From Paraburkholderia nodosa (lineage in GTDB: Bacteria > Pseudomonadota > Gammaproteobacteria > Burkholderiales > Burkholderiaceae): DNA of 64,000 bases. A model generated the notes under the pieces. The model did not search any database, was not told the origin of the DNA, and saw only the letters and a list, made by a program, of their open reading frames with translations. The translations under genes and the position numbers were made by a program. The first letter of the stretch is position 1; each line of letters begins with the position of its first letter. Below are positions 45,185-53,979 of this stretch, piece by piece. The stretch is taken from contig NZ_MCNV01000013.1 in NCBI RefSeq assembly GCF_001718195.1, forward strand, positions 1 through 64,000. The letters run 5' to 3'.

Positions 45185-46372
45185 ATGAAAAAAGCACTTT
45201 TCGCAGCGGCCGGGCTTTTGTCCGTCGCACCCGTCGTGGCGCAGGCCCAGAGTTCCGTCACGCTGTATGGTCTCGTCGATGCCGGTATTGGCTACGTCAA
45301 CAACATCAAGGGCGGCTCGGCGTTCCAGCTGACGAGCGGCCGCCTGAGCGGCAGCCGGTGGGGCCTGAAAGGCAACGAGGATCTCGGCGGTGGATTGAGC
45401 GCGGTGTTTACGCTCGAAGGCGGTTTCAAGCCCAGCGACGGCACGGCCGCGCAAGGCGGGCGTTTGTTCGGCCGCAGCGCGTTCGTAGGCATTGCGAAGA
45501 GCGGCATCGGCACGTTCACGCTCGGCCGCCAGTATGAACCGCTGGCGGATCTCGTTGCGCAGTACGCAGGTCCGGGCACGTGGTCGCCGTCCACCCACGT
45601 GGGCGACAACGACAACCTGAACCAGACGTTCCGCATCAACAACGCGTTGAAGTTCCGCAGCGACACCATCGCGGGCTTCACTGTCGACGGCATGTACGCG
45701 TTCAGCAACCAGGCGAGCGGCTCGGCCGGGCAAGGCTTCGGCAACAATCGCGCCTGGGGCGTCGCCGCGAATTACGTGAACGGACCGCTCTCGATCGGCG
45801 GCGGCTACGTGCTGCTCGATCATCCGAACACGACGACCAACACGAGCGGCGCGATCGGCGGCGCGTCGAGCACGACCGGCGACGACTACAGCGGCGGATT
45901 CTTCTACGGGCTCGACGGCGGCGTAGCCCGTCAGCAGATTGCGGTGGCCGGCGCGAACTACAAGATCGGCAGCGCGATTGCGGGCTTTGCGTTCAGCCAC
46001 ACCGAACTCAACTACAACGACGGTTCCACGCGCAAGTTCAACAACTACGACGCGAACCTGCGCTACCTGCTCACGCCGGCCACGACGCTGATCGGCGTGT
46101 ACACGTTCACCGACGGCCGCGCGAACGGTCTGCCGGGCACGGGCGGCGCGACGCTCAAGCCGAAGTGGCATCAGTTCACGCTGGGCGTGGATTACGCGCT
46201 CTCGAAGCGCACGGACGTCTACCTTTCGGGCACGTATCAACTCGCGGCCGGCGACGCGTCGACGCGCGTGGGTTCGACTTACAGCCGGATCGCGGCGATC
46301 GCCTATGCGGGCGGCGCATCGTCCACGAATCGCCAGGTCGACGTGTTCACGGGTATCCGCACGAAGTTCTGA
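45185..46372 (+). CDS. General porin (Burkholderia type)
   Basis: The 395-residue outer-membrane protein has a signal peptide (MKKALFAAAGLLSVAPVVAQ, cleavage after AQA) and the porin start QSSVTLYGLVDAGIGYVNN, with GSRWGLKGNEDLGGGLSAVF, and the C-terminal FTGIRTKF ending in Phe. It is a trimeric 16-strand porin. Lying between the sugar-acid transporter and the regulator, it may serve as the outer-membrane entry for the same compounds. The start at 45185 is set by the signal peptide. Confidence 0.9.
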   Translation: MKKALFAAAGLLSVAPVVAQAQSSVTLYGLVDAGIGYVNNIKGGSAFQLTSGRLSGSRWGLKGNEDLGGGLSAVFTLEGGFKPSDGTAAQGGRLFGRSAFVGIAKSGIGTFTLGRQYEPLADLVAQYAGPGTWSPSTHVGDNDNLNQTFRINNALKFRSDTIAGFTVDGMYAFSNQASGSAGQGFGNNRAWGVAANYVNGPLSIGGGYVLLDHPNTTTNTSGAIGGASSTTGDDYSGGFFYGLDGGVARQQIAVAGANYKIGSAIAGFAFSHTELNYNDGSTRKFNNYDANLRYLLTPATTLIGVYTFTDGRANGLPGTGGATLKPKWHQFTLGVDYALSKRTDVYLSGTYQLAAGDASTRVGSTYSRIAAIAYAGGASSTNRQVDVFTGIRTKF

Positions 46373-46395
46373 GCGCGCTTTCAGGCACTAAAAGC

Positions 46396-46427
46396 AAAAG
46401 GCCTCGCGATGTTTGCGAGGCCTTTTT
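46396..46427. terminator. Bidirectional rho-independent terminator
   Basis: A 12-bp perfect stem AAAAGGCCTCGC (46396-46407)/GCGAGGCCTTTT (46415-46426) with a 7-base loop has A-runs on the left and T-runs on the right. It ends both the porin (+) and the LacI regulator (-), whose ends face each other. Confidence 0.9.
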
Positions 46428-46453
46428 GCGTAGTCATCGCGAGACGACGAATC

Positions 46454-47506
46454 TCAGGCCGAGCCGCGCTCGATCAGCGTGAAACCGACGTCCACTTTCG
46501 CGCGCTTGCTCGTGCCGGTCTCGATTTTCTCGATCAGCATGGACGCCGCCAGCTTGCCGATTTTCGTGCCGTCGATGCGAATCGTCGTGAGCGGCGGGTC
46601 GGCGTCGGCGGCGAAATTCTGGTCGCCGTAGCCAATCACCCTGAGGCGTCCCGGCACGTCGAGCTTGCGCGCATGGGCTTCCATGAGCACGCCGAGCGCC
46701 ATGATGTCGGCGCCGCAGAAGATTGCGTCGATCTGCGGATGGTCGTCGAGCAGCTTTGCGAACGCGCGTCGTCCGTCGCCGAGATGCGCGGGTGAGGGCA
46801 CGGCGGCCACGGGAATCTCGCGCTCGCTGCCGAAGGCTTCGATGAAGGCGTCGGCGCGCAGCTTCGCCCGGCGGTCGCCCGGGGTGACGATGGCCGGATG
46901 CCGCGCGCCGCGCTCACGCAGGTAGCGCGCAGCCGCTTCGCCCACGCGCGTGTGCGAGAAACCGATCAGCATGTCGAGCGGCGAGCGCGTGATGTCCCAC
47001 GTTTCGACCACGGGAATGCCGGCCGCGCGCAGTTTCTGCCGCGACGCCTCCGAGTGGATCACGCCGGTGAGCACGATGCCGGCCGGACGCCGGCCGATGA
47101 TGGCGTCGAGCAGCGCCTCTTCGCGCGATTCGTCGTAGCCGCTCTGGCCGAGCAGCAACTGATAGCCGGCCGTCTCCAGCTCTGCGGTCAGGGCCGCGAC
47201 GGTTTCCTGGAACACGCTGCCCGCCATCGCCGGGATCAGCGCGACGACGAGGTGGCTGCGATTCGAGGCGAGCGAGCCCGCGATCAGGTCGGGCGTGTAG
47301 CCAGTTTGCCGCACGGCCTCGCGCACGCGCTCCAACGTTTCGACCGAAACGAGCTCGGGGTTGTTGAGGGCGCGCGAAACCGTGACCTTCGTGACCCCGG
47401 TCAGACGGGCCAGATCGCTGAGCGTGACCCGGCCGGTGTTCTTGCGGGCACGCCGCGACGCGGTGCCGGTGGCGGGCGGGGCGAATTCTGTCGAGGTCTT
47501 GGTCAC
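46454..47506 (-). CDS. LacI-family regulator of the sugar-acid locus
   Basis: The 350-residue protein has the LacI helix-turn-helix (VTLSDLARLTGVTKVTVSRA, about residues 27-46) and a periplasmic-binding-like ligand domain. The start is GTG at 47506 with AGGAG upstream; the longer frame has no LacI sense. It resembles the gluconate repressor group (GntR of E. coli, LacI family), fitting the ATGTTACC operators at 43642 and 47574. Operator 2 lies just upstream of its own start and of the dehydratase. Confidence 0.88.
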   Translation of the reverse strand: MTKTSTEFAPPATGTASRRARKNTGRVTLSDLARLTGVTKVTVSRALNNPELVSVETLERVREAVRQTGYTPDLIAGSLASNRSHLVVALIPAMAGSVFQETVAALTAELETAGYQLLLGQSGYDESREEALLDAIIGRRPAGIVLTGVIHSEASRQKLRAAGIPVVETWDITRSPLDMLIGFSHTRVGEAAARYLRERGARHPAIVTPGDRRAKLRADAFIEAFGSEREIPVAAVPSPAHLGDGRRAFAKLLDDHPQIDAIFCGADIMALGVLMEAHARKLDVPGRLRVIGYGDQNFAADADPPLTTIRIDGTKIGKLAASMLIEKIETGTSKRAKVDVGFTLIERGSA

Positions 47507-47573
47507 GGGCGCGGGCGCTCCTGCTGCAAAAAGGTGTTGGCAATTATCCCAAAACTGTACTACGATGGCATCT

Positions 47574-47600
47574 ATGTTACCGGTTACATTAACCGGTAAC
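47574..47600. promoter_or_regulatory. LacI/GntR-repressor-type operator 2
   Basis: ATGTTACCGGTTACAT (47574-47589) overlaps the dyad CCGGTTA-CAT-TAACCGG (47580-47596), which continues to GGTAAC at 47595-47600. It lies between the divergent LacI regulator and dehydratase genes and repeats the half-site of operator 1. Confidence 0.8.
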
Positions 47601-47712
47601 TTTGTTCCAGAACGATAGGCAGCGCGTTTCCCGGCGCCGCCAGCAACCATCTCGCATGGGACCGGAGCAGGTGCCCCTGCGCGCCGTCCGGATCGTCAGC
47701 GGAGACAGGCGA

Positions 47713-49260
47713 ATGCTCCAGTCCAACAAGTCCTATAGCGGGCCGTTGATCCGGCTCAACCCAAACGACAACGTCCTGATCGCGCGCGAGCCGCTGACGA
47801 TCGGGCATCAAGTCCTGATCGAAGGCGAAGCGATTCGCCTGCGCGCGCAGGTCGCCGCGGGCCACAAGGTGGCGGCGCGGCGCATTGCGTCGGGCGAGCC
47901 CATCCGCAAGTACGACACCGTGATCGGGGTGGCCGCGCGCGACATCGAGCCCGGCGACCACGTTCACACGCACAACATCACGCTCGTCGATTTCGACCGC
48001 GATCCAGGCTTCGGTCTCGACGTAAAGCCAGTCGATTACGTTGCGCCCGAGCAGCGCGCGACGTTCAACGGCATCGTGCGGCCCGACGGCCGCGTCGCCA
48101 CGCGCAACTTCGTCGGCATCATCGCGTCGGTCAATTGTTCGGCCACGGTCATTCGCCATATCGCCGATTACTTCACGCCCGAACGCCTGCGCGATTATCC
48201 CAATGTCGACGGCGTGGTCGCGTTCGCGCAAACCAGCGGTTGCGGCATGTCCTCGCCGAGCGAGCACTTCGACGTGCTCCGCCGCACCATTGCGGGCTAC
48301 GCGCGTCATCCTAACCTGGGCGGCGTGCTCATCGTCGGACTGGGTTGCGAGCGCAACCAGGTGGGCGATCTGCTCGACTCGCAAGGGTTGGAGACGGGCA
48401 AGGCCGTGCACGCGCTGGTGATGCAGGACACGGGCGGCACGCGCGCGACGATCGAAGCCGGCATCAAGGCCGTGCAGGACATGCTGCCTGCCGCAAACGA
48501 CATCGTCCGTACGCCGGTGCCCGTCAGCCATCTGAAGATCGGTCTCGAATGCGGCGGCTCGGACGGCTTCTCGGGCATCACCGCGAATCCGGCGCTGGGC
48601 GCGGCGATGGACCTGCTCGTGCGGCACGGCGGCACCGCGATCCTGTCCGAAACGCCCGAGATTCATGGCGTCGAATACATGCTCACCCGCCGCGCCGTGT
48701 CGCCCGAAGTCGGCCAGAAGCTGCTCGACCGGCTCGCGTGGTGGGAGCGCTATACGCGCGGCCAGAATGGTCAGTTCAACGGCGTGGTCGGGCCGGGCAA
48801 CCAGCAGGGCGGTCTCGCCAACATCTTCGAAAAGTCGCTCGGTTCCGCGATGAAGGGCGGCACGACGCCGCTGCAGGCCGTGTACGAATACGCAGAACCG
48901 ATCGATCGCGCGGGCTTCGTGTTCATGGACTCGCCCGGCTATGATCCCGTCGCGGTGACGGGGCAGATCGCGAGCGGCGCGAACCTGATCTGCTTCACGA
49001 CGGGCCGCGGCTCCATGTTCGGCTCGAAGCCCGCGCCGACGCTCAAGCTCGCGAGCAACACACCTATGTTCACGCGCCTCGAAGAGGACATGGACATCAA
49101 CTGCGGTGTCGTGATCGACGGTGAACGCACGATCGAGGAAATGGGTCAGGACATCTTCGATCTGATCGTTCGCGCGGCTTCCGGCGAGCGCACGAAGAGC
49201 GAACTGCTCGGACTCGGCGACAACGAATTCGTGCCCTGGCACATGGGTATCGTGAGCTGA
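47713..49260 (+). CDS. garD: Galactarate/altronate dehydratase (GarD/UxaA family)
   Basis: The 515-residue enzyme dehydrates a sugar acid to the 2-keto-3-deoxy acid. It has the N-terminal SAF domain (about residues 15-85), then NFVGIIASVNCSATVIRHI, QTSGCGMSS, GVLIVGLGCERNQ, LKIGLECGGSDGFSGITANP and GRGSMFGSKPAPTLK. The position with an aldolase and MFS transporters points to galactarate or glucarate. UxaA (altronate) is the close alternative. The start at 47713 follows GGAGACAGGCGA. Confidence 0.8.
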   Translation: MLQSNKSYSGPLIRLNPNDNVLIAREPLTIGHQVLIEGEAIRLRAQVAAGHKVAARRIASGEPIRKYDTVIGVAARDIEPGDHVHTHNITLVDFDRDPGFGLDVKPVDYVAPEQRATFNGIVRPDGRVATRNFVGIIASVNCSATVIRHIADYFTPERLRDYPNVDGVVAFAQTSGCGMSSPSEHFDVLRRTIAGYARHPNLGGVLIVGLGCERNQVGDLLDSQGLETGKAVHALVMQDTGGTRATIEAGIKAVQDMLPAANDIVRTPVPVSHLKIGLECGGSDGFSGITANPALGAAMDLLVRHGGTAILSETPEIHGVEYMLTRRAVSPEVGQKLLDRLAWWERYTRGQNGQFNGVVGPGNQQGGLANIFEKSLGSAMKGGTTPLQAVYEYAEPIDRAGFVFMDSPGYDPVAVTGQIASGANLICFTTGRGSMFGSKPAPTLKLASNTPMFTRLEEDMDINCGVVIDGERTIEEMGQDIFDLIVRAASGERTKSELLGLGDNEFVPWHMGIVS

Positions 49261-49317
49261 AGGCGCGTAACTGCGCGCCTTGAATCGGTATCAATAGAAC
49301 AGGAAGGGAGACAGCAG

Positions 49318-50652
49318 ATGCTCGAATCTGCACAACGGCATGGCCGATCGAAGATGCGCTGGTGGGTCGCGGGCCTCATGTGGGCCGCCATCGCGATCAA
49401 CTATATCGATCGCACGGTGCTCTCGGCGGCAGCCCCGAAAATTCAGTCGGAGTTTCATCTCGACGCGATGCAGATGGGCATCGTCATGTCGGCGTTCTTC
49501 TGGTCGTATGCGCTGTTGCAATTGCCCGCGGGCTTGCTCGCCGATCGCCTGGGCCAGAAGAAAGTGCTGGGTTTCGCGGTGCTCTGGTGGTCGCTCGCAA
49601 CCGCGATGACGGGCCTCGCGAGCGGCTTTCGCTCGCTCGTCGCGTTGCGCGTGGCGCTGGGCGTGGGCGAGGCGGGTGCGTACCCGAGCAACGCCGGTAT
49701 CGCCACGCGCTGGTTTCCGCGCAAGGAACGCGCGACCGTCGCGGGCATCTTCGACAGCGGCTCGAAGCTGGGCGGCGCGATTGCCTTGCCGCTGATCGCG
49801 TGGATGCTGGCCGCGTTCGACTGGAAGATGACCTTCGTGCTCACGGGCCTGCTCGGCGTTGTGTGGTTCGTCGTGTGGCTAGTGAGCTTCACCGATTCAC
49901 CCGCCGATCATCGGCGCGTGAATGCGGCGGAACTCGCGCACATCGAAAGCGATAAAGGCGTGCACAGCGCGCAACCGCCCGTGCGTCCGCCGTGGCGCAA
50001 GCTGCTTGCGCACCGCAATGTGTGGGCGATGTGCATCGGCTTTTTCATGATCAATTACAACTCGTACTTCTTCATCACGTGGCTGCCCACGTATTTGATG
50101 AAGGAACGCGGCATGAGCGTGCTGCAAATGGGCTGGATGGCCTCGTTGCCGCTGCTCGTGTCGATCGTCGTCGAGATTTTCGCGGGCTGGGCCTCGGATC
50201 GCGTCTTCGCGAGCGGCAAGCTTTCTCTCACGGCAACGCGCAAGCTCTTTCTCGTGATCGGGCTCGTGATGGCGTCGAGCATCGGCTTCGCGGCGTTCGC
50301 GCATTCGGCGCTCGTGGCGGTGCTGCTGCTGTGCATCGCGAAGTCCGGCACCACGGTCGCGGCCTCGCAAGTGTGGGCGCTGCCCGGCGACGTCGCGCCG
50401 CCCAATGCGGTTTCGATGATCGCGGGGCTGCAAAACACGGTGTCGAATCTCGGCGGTGTGGTCGGCCCGATCGTCACGGGCGCCATCGTCGGCGCGACCG
50501 GCTCGTTCGTTGCCGCGCTGCTGTTCTCGGCGGCGCTGATCGGCATCGCGATCCTCAACTATCTGTTCCTCCTCGGGAAGGTGGAACCCATTCAATTCGG
50601 CGACCCCTCACAGGAGACACGCATTCATGAACCCGCAGACGTCAGGGCTTAA
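49318..50652 (+). CDS. MFS sugar-acid transporter, copy 2
   Basis: The 444-residue protein is almost the same as copy 1 through all membrane segments (RWWVAGLMWAAIAINYIDRT, GEAGAYPSNAGIATRWFPR); differences are concentrated in the central loop and the C-terminus. It starts 57 bp after the dehydratase and overlaps the aldolase by 26 bp, so it is part of the dehydratase operon. Confidence 0.9.
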   Translation: MLESAQRHGRSKMRWWVAGLMWAAIAINYIDRTVLSAAAPKIQSEFHLDAMQMGIVMSAFFWSYALLQLPAGLLADRLGQKKVLGFAVLWWSLATAMTGLASGFRSLVALRVALGVGEAGAYPSNAGIATRWFPRKERATVAGIFDSGSKLGGAIALPLIAWMLAAFDWKMTFVLTGLLGVVWFVVWLVSFTDSPADHRRVNAAELAHIESDKGVHSAQPPVRPPWRKLLAHRNVWAMCIGFFMINYNSYFFITWLPTYLMKERGMSVLQMGWMASLPLLVSIVVEIFAGWASDRVFASGKLSLTATRKLFLVIGLVMASSIGFAAFAHSALVAVLLLCIAKSGTTVAASQVWALPGDVAPPNAVSMIAGLQNTVSNLGGVVGPIVTGAIVGATGSFVAALLFSAALIGIAILNYLFLLGKVEPIQFGDPSQETRIHEPADVRA

Positions 50653-51418
50653 TCCGTTCAAAGCCGCGCTCGCCGCGCGCAGGAAGCAAGTCGGCTTCTG
50701 GCTTTCCATGGCCGATCCGTATCTCGCCGAAGTGAGCGCGACGGCCGGTTTCGACTGGCTCCTCATCGACAGCGAGCACGCACCCAACGAACTGCGCACG
50801 ATCCTCGCGCAATTGCAGGCCGTGGCGGCGTACCCGGTCGAGCCGGTCGTTCGCCCCGTGAACGGCGATCCGGCGCTGCTCAAGCGGCTGCTCGATATCG
50901 GCGCGCGCAACCTGCTTGTGCCGATGGTCGATACCGACGAAGAAGCACGCGCGCTCGTCGCCGCCGTGCGCTATCCGCCGCATGGCATTCGCGGCGTGGG
51001 CAGCGCCGTGGGCCGTGCGTCGCGCTGGAGTCTGCGGACCGATTATCTAGATATTTCGGATCACGAAGTGTGCCTGCTCGTGCAAGCCGAAACGGCGACG
51101 GCGCTGGGCAACCTCGAATCGATCTGCGCGGTGGACGGCGTGGACGGCGTGTTCATCGGACCGGCCGATCTCGCGGCCTCGATGGGCCATCGCGGCAAGG
51201 CCACGCATCCCGAAGTGCAGCAGGCGATCGACAACGCGATCCGCACGATCGTCGCGTCGGGCAAGGCGGCGGGCACACTCACGTCCGACCCGGCGCTCGC
51301 GCGTCACTACCTGGAGCTCGGCTGCACGTTTGTCGCGACGGGCGTGGACATCCTGATGTTCGCGAACGCGGCGCGCAAGCTCGCGCGCGATTTCGCGGAC
51401 GTGCGCACGGCGGGCTAA
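50627..51418 (+). CDS. HpaI/GarL-type class II aldolase
   Basis: The 263-residue TIM-barrel enzyme cleaves 2-keto-3-deoxy acids to pyruvate and an aldehyde. Active-site residues are His51 (DSEHAPN), Arg76 (VVRPVNG), metal ligands Glu155 (LVQAE) and Asp181 (GPADLAASMG). The sequence is closer to HpaI (4-hydroxy-2-oxoheptanedioate) than to GarL as I recall them, but the operon suggests 2-keto-3-deoxyglucarate. It begins inside the transporter gene, implying translational coupling. Confidence 0.88.
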   Translation: MNPQTSGLNPFKAALAARRKQVGFWLSMADPYLAEVSATAGFDWLLIDSEHAPNELRTILAQLQAVAAYPVEPVVRPVNGDPALLKRLLDIGARNLLVPMVDTDEEARALVAAVRYPPHGIRGVGSAVGRASRWSLRTDYLDISDHEVCLLVQAETATALGNLESICAVDGVDGVFIGPADLAASMGHRGKATHPEVQQAIDNAIRTIVASGKAAGTLTSDPALARHYLELGCTFVATGVDILMFANAARKLARDFADVRTAG

Positions 51419-51500
51419 TGCCGCGCGCGTTCGGTTCGCCGGTCACACCCGTCGCGACGGTTTAACGGATCACGACATCCCTTGTAGAAAGGAGCACGCA

Positions 51501-52973
51501 GTGAGTTTGGAGTTGACGCGAGGCGAACTGCTTCGACAGGATAATTTCATCGACGGCAAGTGGATCGCCGCCGCCGGAGGCAACCGTTACGCCGTGACGA
51601 ATCCGGCGACGCAGGGCACGCTCGCGCAGGTGGCCAGCAGCAGCGCCGCCGACGCCCGCGCGGCGACGGATGCGGCGAGCCGCGCCTTGCCCGCCTGGCG
51701 CGACAGGCTGCCCCGCGAGCGGGCGCACGTGCTCAACCGTTGGCACGCGCTCATTGTCGAGAACACCGAGGACCTCGCGCGCCTCATGTCGATGGAGCAG
51801 GGCAAGCCGCTTGCGGAGGCGCGCGGCGAGGTTGCGTATGGTGCGTCGTACGTCGCATGGTTTGCCGAAGAGGCGACCAAGGTCTACGGCGACATCATTC
51901 CGCAGACGCAGCGCGGCAAGCGCATGAGCGCGATCAAGGAGCCGATTGGCGTGGTCGCCGCGATCACGCCGTGGAACTTCCCGCTCGCAATGATCGCGCG
52001 CAAGATCGCACCGGCGCTCGCTGCAGGCTGCACAGTCGTGGCGAAGCCCGCCGAGGACACGCCACTTACGGCGCTCGCACTGGCCGCGCTCGCGCAGGAA
52101 GCGGGCTTGCCCGACGGCGTGCTCAACATGATCTCGGCCGCGCGGGACGAAGGGATCGCCGCTGTTGCCGACTGGCTCGCCGACGACCGCGTGCGCAAGA
52201 TCACCTTCACAGGCTCGACCGCAGTGGGCAAGCATCTGGCGCGCGAATCGGCAGCCACGCTCAAGAAGCTCTCGCTGGAACTGGGCGGCAACGCGCCGTT
52301 TATCGTGTTCGAGGACGCCGACCTCGAGGCAGCCGTCAACGGCTTGATGGCGGCCAAGTTCCGCAACGGCGGGCAGACCTGCGTGTGCCCCAACCGCATC
52401 TACGTGCATGAATCGGTTTACGAACGATTTGGCGATCTGCTGGCGAAGCGCGTCGCAGCGCTTCACGTGGGACCCGCAACGGACCCGAAGGCGCAGATCG
52501 GTCCGATGATCAACGAGCGTGCGATCGAGAAGATCGCGAAGCACGTCGAGGATGCCGTGGCGAATGGCGCGCGCGCACTAACGGGCGGCAAGCGGCTCGC
52601 CGAACTGGGGCCGAACTATTACGCGCCCACCGTGCTCGCCGACGCGACCGACGCAATGGTGCTGTGCTGCGAGGAAACGTTCGGCCCTGTCGCGCCGCTG
52701 TTCCGCTTCACGGACGAGGATGAGGTCATCAGGATCGCAAACGACACGCCTTTCGGTCTCGCGGCTTACTTCTACACGAACGACGTGCGCCGGATCGATC
52801 GCGTGGCGCGAAAACTGGAAGTCGGCATCGTGGGCATCAATGAAGGCGCCGTGGCCAGCGAGGCGGCGCCTTTTGGCGGCGTGAAGGAGTCTGGCTATGG
52901 GCGCGAAGGCTCGAAGTACGGCCTCGACGACTACCTGAGCATCAAGTATTTGTGCCAGGGCGGGCTCGACTGA
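51501..52973 (+). CDS. NAD(P)-dependent semialdehyde dehydrogenase (GabD-like)
   Basis: The 490-residue aldehyde dehydrogenase has catalytic Glu260 (LELGGNAP) and Cys294 (GGQTCVCPNR), the cofactor FTGSTAVGK at 236-244 and APFGGVKESGYGREG at the end. The closest type is succinate-semialdehyde dehydrogenase. The start is GTG at 51501 with AAAGGAG upstream. In this operon it would oxidise the aldehyde made by the aldolase; tartronate, succinate and 2-oxoglutarate semialdehyde are all possible substrates. Confidence 0.88.
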   Translation: MSLELTRGELLRQDNFIDGKWIAAAGGNRYAVTNPATQGTLAQVASSSAADARAATDAASRALPAWRDRLPRERAHVLNRWHALIVENTEDLARLMSMEQGKPLAEARGEVAYGASYVAWFAEEATKVYGDIIPQTQRGKRMSAIKEPIGVVAAITPWNFPLAMIARKIAPALAAGCTVVAKPAEDTPLTALALAALAQEAGLPDGVLNMISAARDEGIAAVADWLADDRVRKITFTGSTAVGKHLARESAATLKKLSLELGGNAPFIVFEDADLEAAVNGLMAAKFRNGGQTCVCPNRIYVHESVYERFGDLLAKRVAALHVGPATDPKAQIGPMINERAIEKIAKHVEDAVANGARALTGGKRLAELGPNYYAPTVLADATDAMVLCCEETFGPVAPLFRFTDEDEVIRIANDTPFGLAAYFYTNDVRRIDRVARKLEVGIVGINEGAVASEAAPFGGVKESGYGREGSKYGLDDYLSIKYLCQGGLD

Positions 52974-53876
52974 TCACCCGCGAAGTGCGCGTGGGCTGAA
53001 GCGGCCCTGCTGGCCTGCGCGGCATGCAGCATCGATCAAAGTCGCGCAGGCCGGCGAGTCGGTACGAGGAAACGCGTAGAAACGGGCAGCTGGCAACGCG
53101 GGCAGTCCTTCCTTGCGACCCAGCAAGCGCAAGCCATCGACTCGCTGACTATCGGCGATGACCGTCACTGCGAAACCCGATCTCGCCGCCGACAGGCAGC
53201 CCGCCATGCTGCTGCTCTCGAACACGAGGCGCCACGCTCGACCGGCCCTGTTCAGCGCGGTGATCGCCGACTCGCGATAAATGCAGGGATCGGGGAAAGC
53301 GGCCAGCGGCAGCGGCTGGTCGAGATCCAGATCCGCATCTTCCGCGTAGGCCCAGACTAGCGGCTCTTCCCACAGCAGCGTGCCGCCTTTGCCGACACGG
53401 CTGCATTGCTTGCCGAACACGAGATCCAGACGGCCGCGCTCCTGCTGACGCAACAGATCGGCCGTGATGCCGACTCTCAGGTCGATTGTCGCTTCGGGAT
53501 GCTGGCGGCGAAAACGCTGCAACACCTGGGGCAGCCAGGCGCCCGCGAAATCTTCCGATGCACCGACTCGCAGCAGCCCGCGCAGCGGCGTACCGCGTAG
53601 TTTCGCGCGGACTTCGCGTTCCAGATCCAGGATGTTTCGGCCGTAGGCGTACAAGGTGTCGCCGGCTTGCGTCAATTCCAGGTGGCGAGTCGTGCGTGTC
53701 AGTAGTCCGACACCGACGATCTGTTCGAGGCGCTTGATATGTCCGCTCACGGCCGAAGGGGTCAGCGCCAGACGCTCGGCGGCCGTGGCAAAGCTGCCGC
53801 TGTCCACGACTTCGAAAAAGGTGCGCAGCAACACGGTATCGAGCGGAACACCGTCGGCAGTGGGCAGAATGTCCAT
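52974..53876 (-). CDS. LysR-family regulator, divergent from a hydrolase
   Basis: The 300-residue protein has a helix-turn-helix (SGSFATAAERLALTPSAVSG, HIKRLEQIVG, about residues 27-56) and a LysR effector domain. The start is the ATG at 53876; TTG at 53888 is in frame but weak. It ends one base after the aldehyde dehydrogenase stop on the other strand. It is divergent from the alpha/beta hydrolase and probably controls it through the dyad at 53896. Confidence 0.88.
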   Translation of the reverse strand: MDILPTADGVPLDTVLLRTFFEVVDSGSFATAAERLALTPSAVSGHIKRLEQIVGVGLLTRTTRHLELTQAGDTLYAYGRNILDLEREVRAKLRGTPLRGLLRVGASEDFAGAWLPQVLQRFRRQHPEATIDLRVGITADLLRQQERGRLDLVFGKQCSRVGKGGTLLWEEPLVWAYAEDADLDLDQPLPLAAFPDPCIYRESAITALNRAGRAWRLVFESSSMAGCLSAARSGFAVTVIADSQRVDGLRLLGRKEGLPALPAARFYAFPRTDSPACATLIDAACRAGQQGRFSPRALRG

Positions 53877-53895
53877 CAGATCATTCAACGCAAAA

Positions 53896-53916
53896 AATCA
53901 CCAATGATTAGTGATT
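53896..53916. promoter_or_regulatory. LysR-type dyad before the hydrolase
   Basis: AATCAC (53896-53901) and GTGATT (53911-53916) form a perfect inverted repeat with a 9-bp spacer, in T-N11-A style, in the gap between the divergent LysR and hydrolase genes. A direct CACCAAT repeat overlaps it. Confidence 0.5.
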
Positions 53917-53979
53917 ATTCACCAATCGGCACGAGGCGTCGAGCTATCGTGGGACTTCCCTGTTTGCACGAGGAACACG

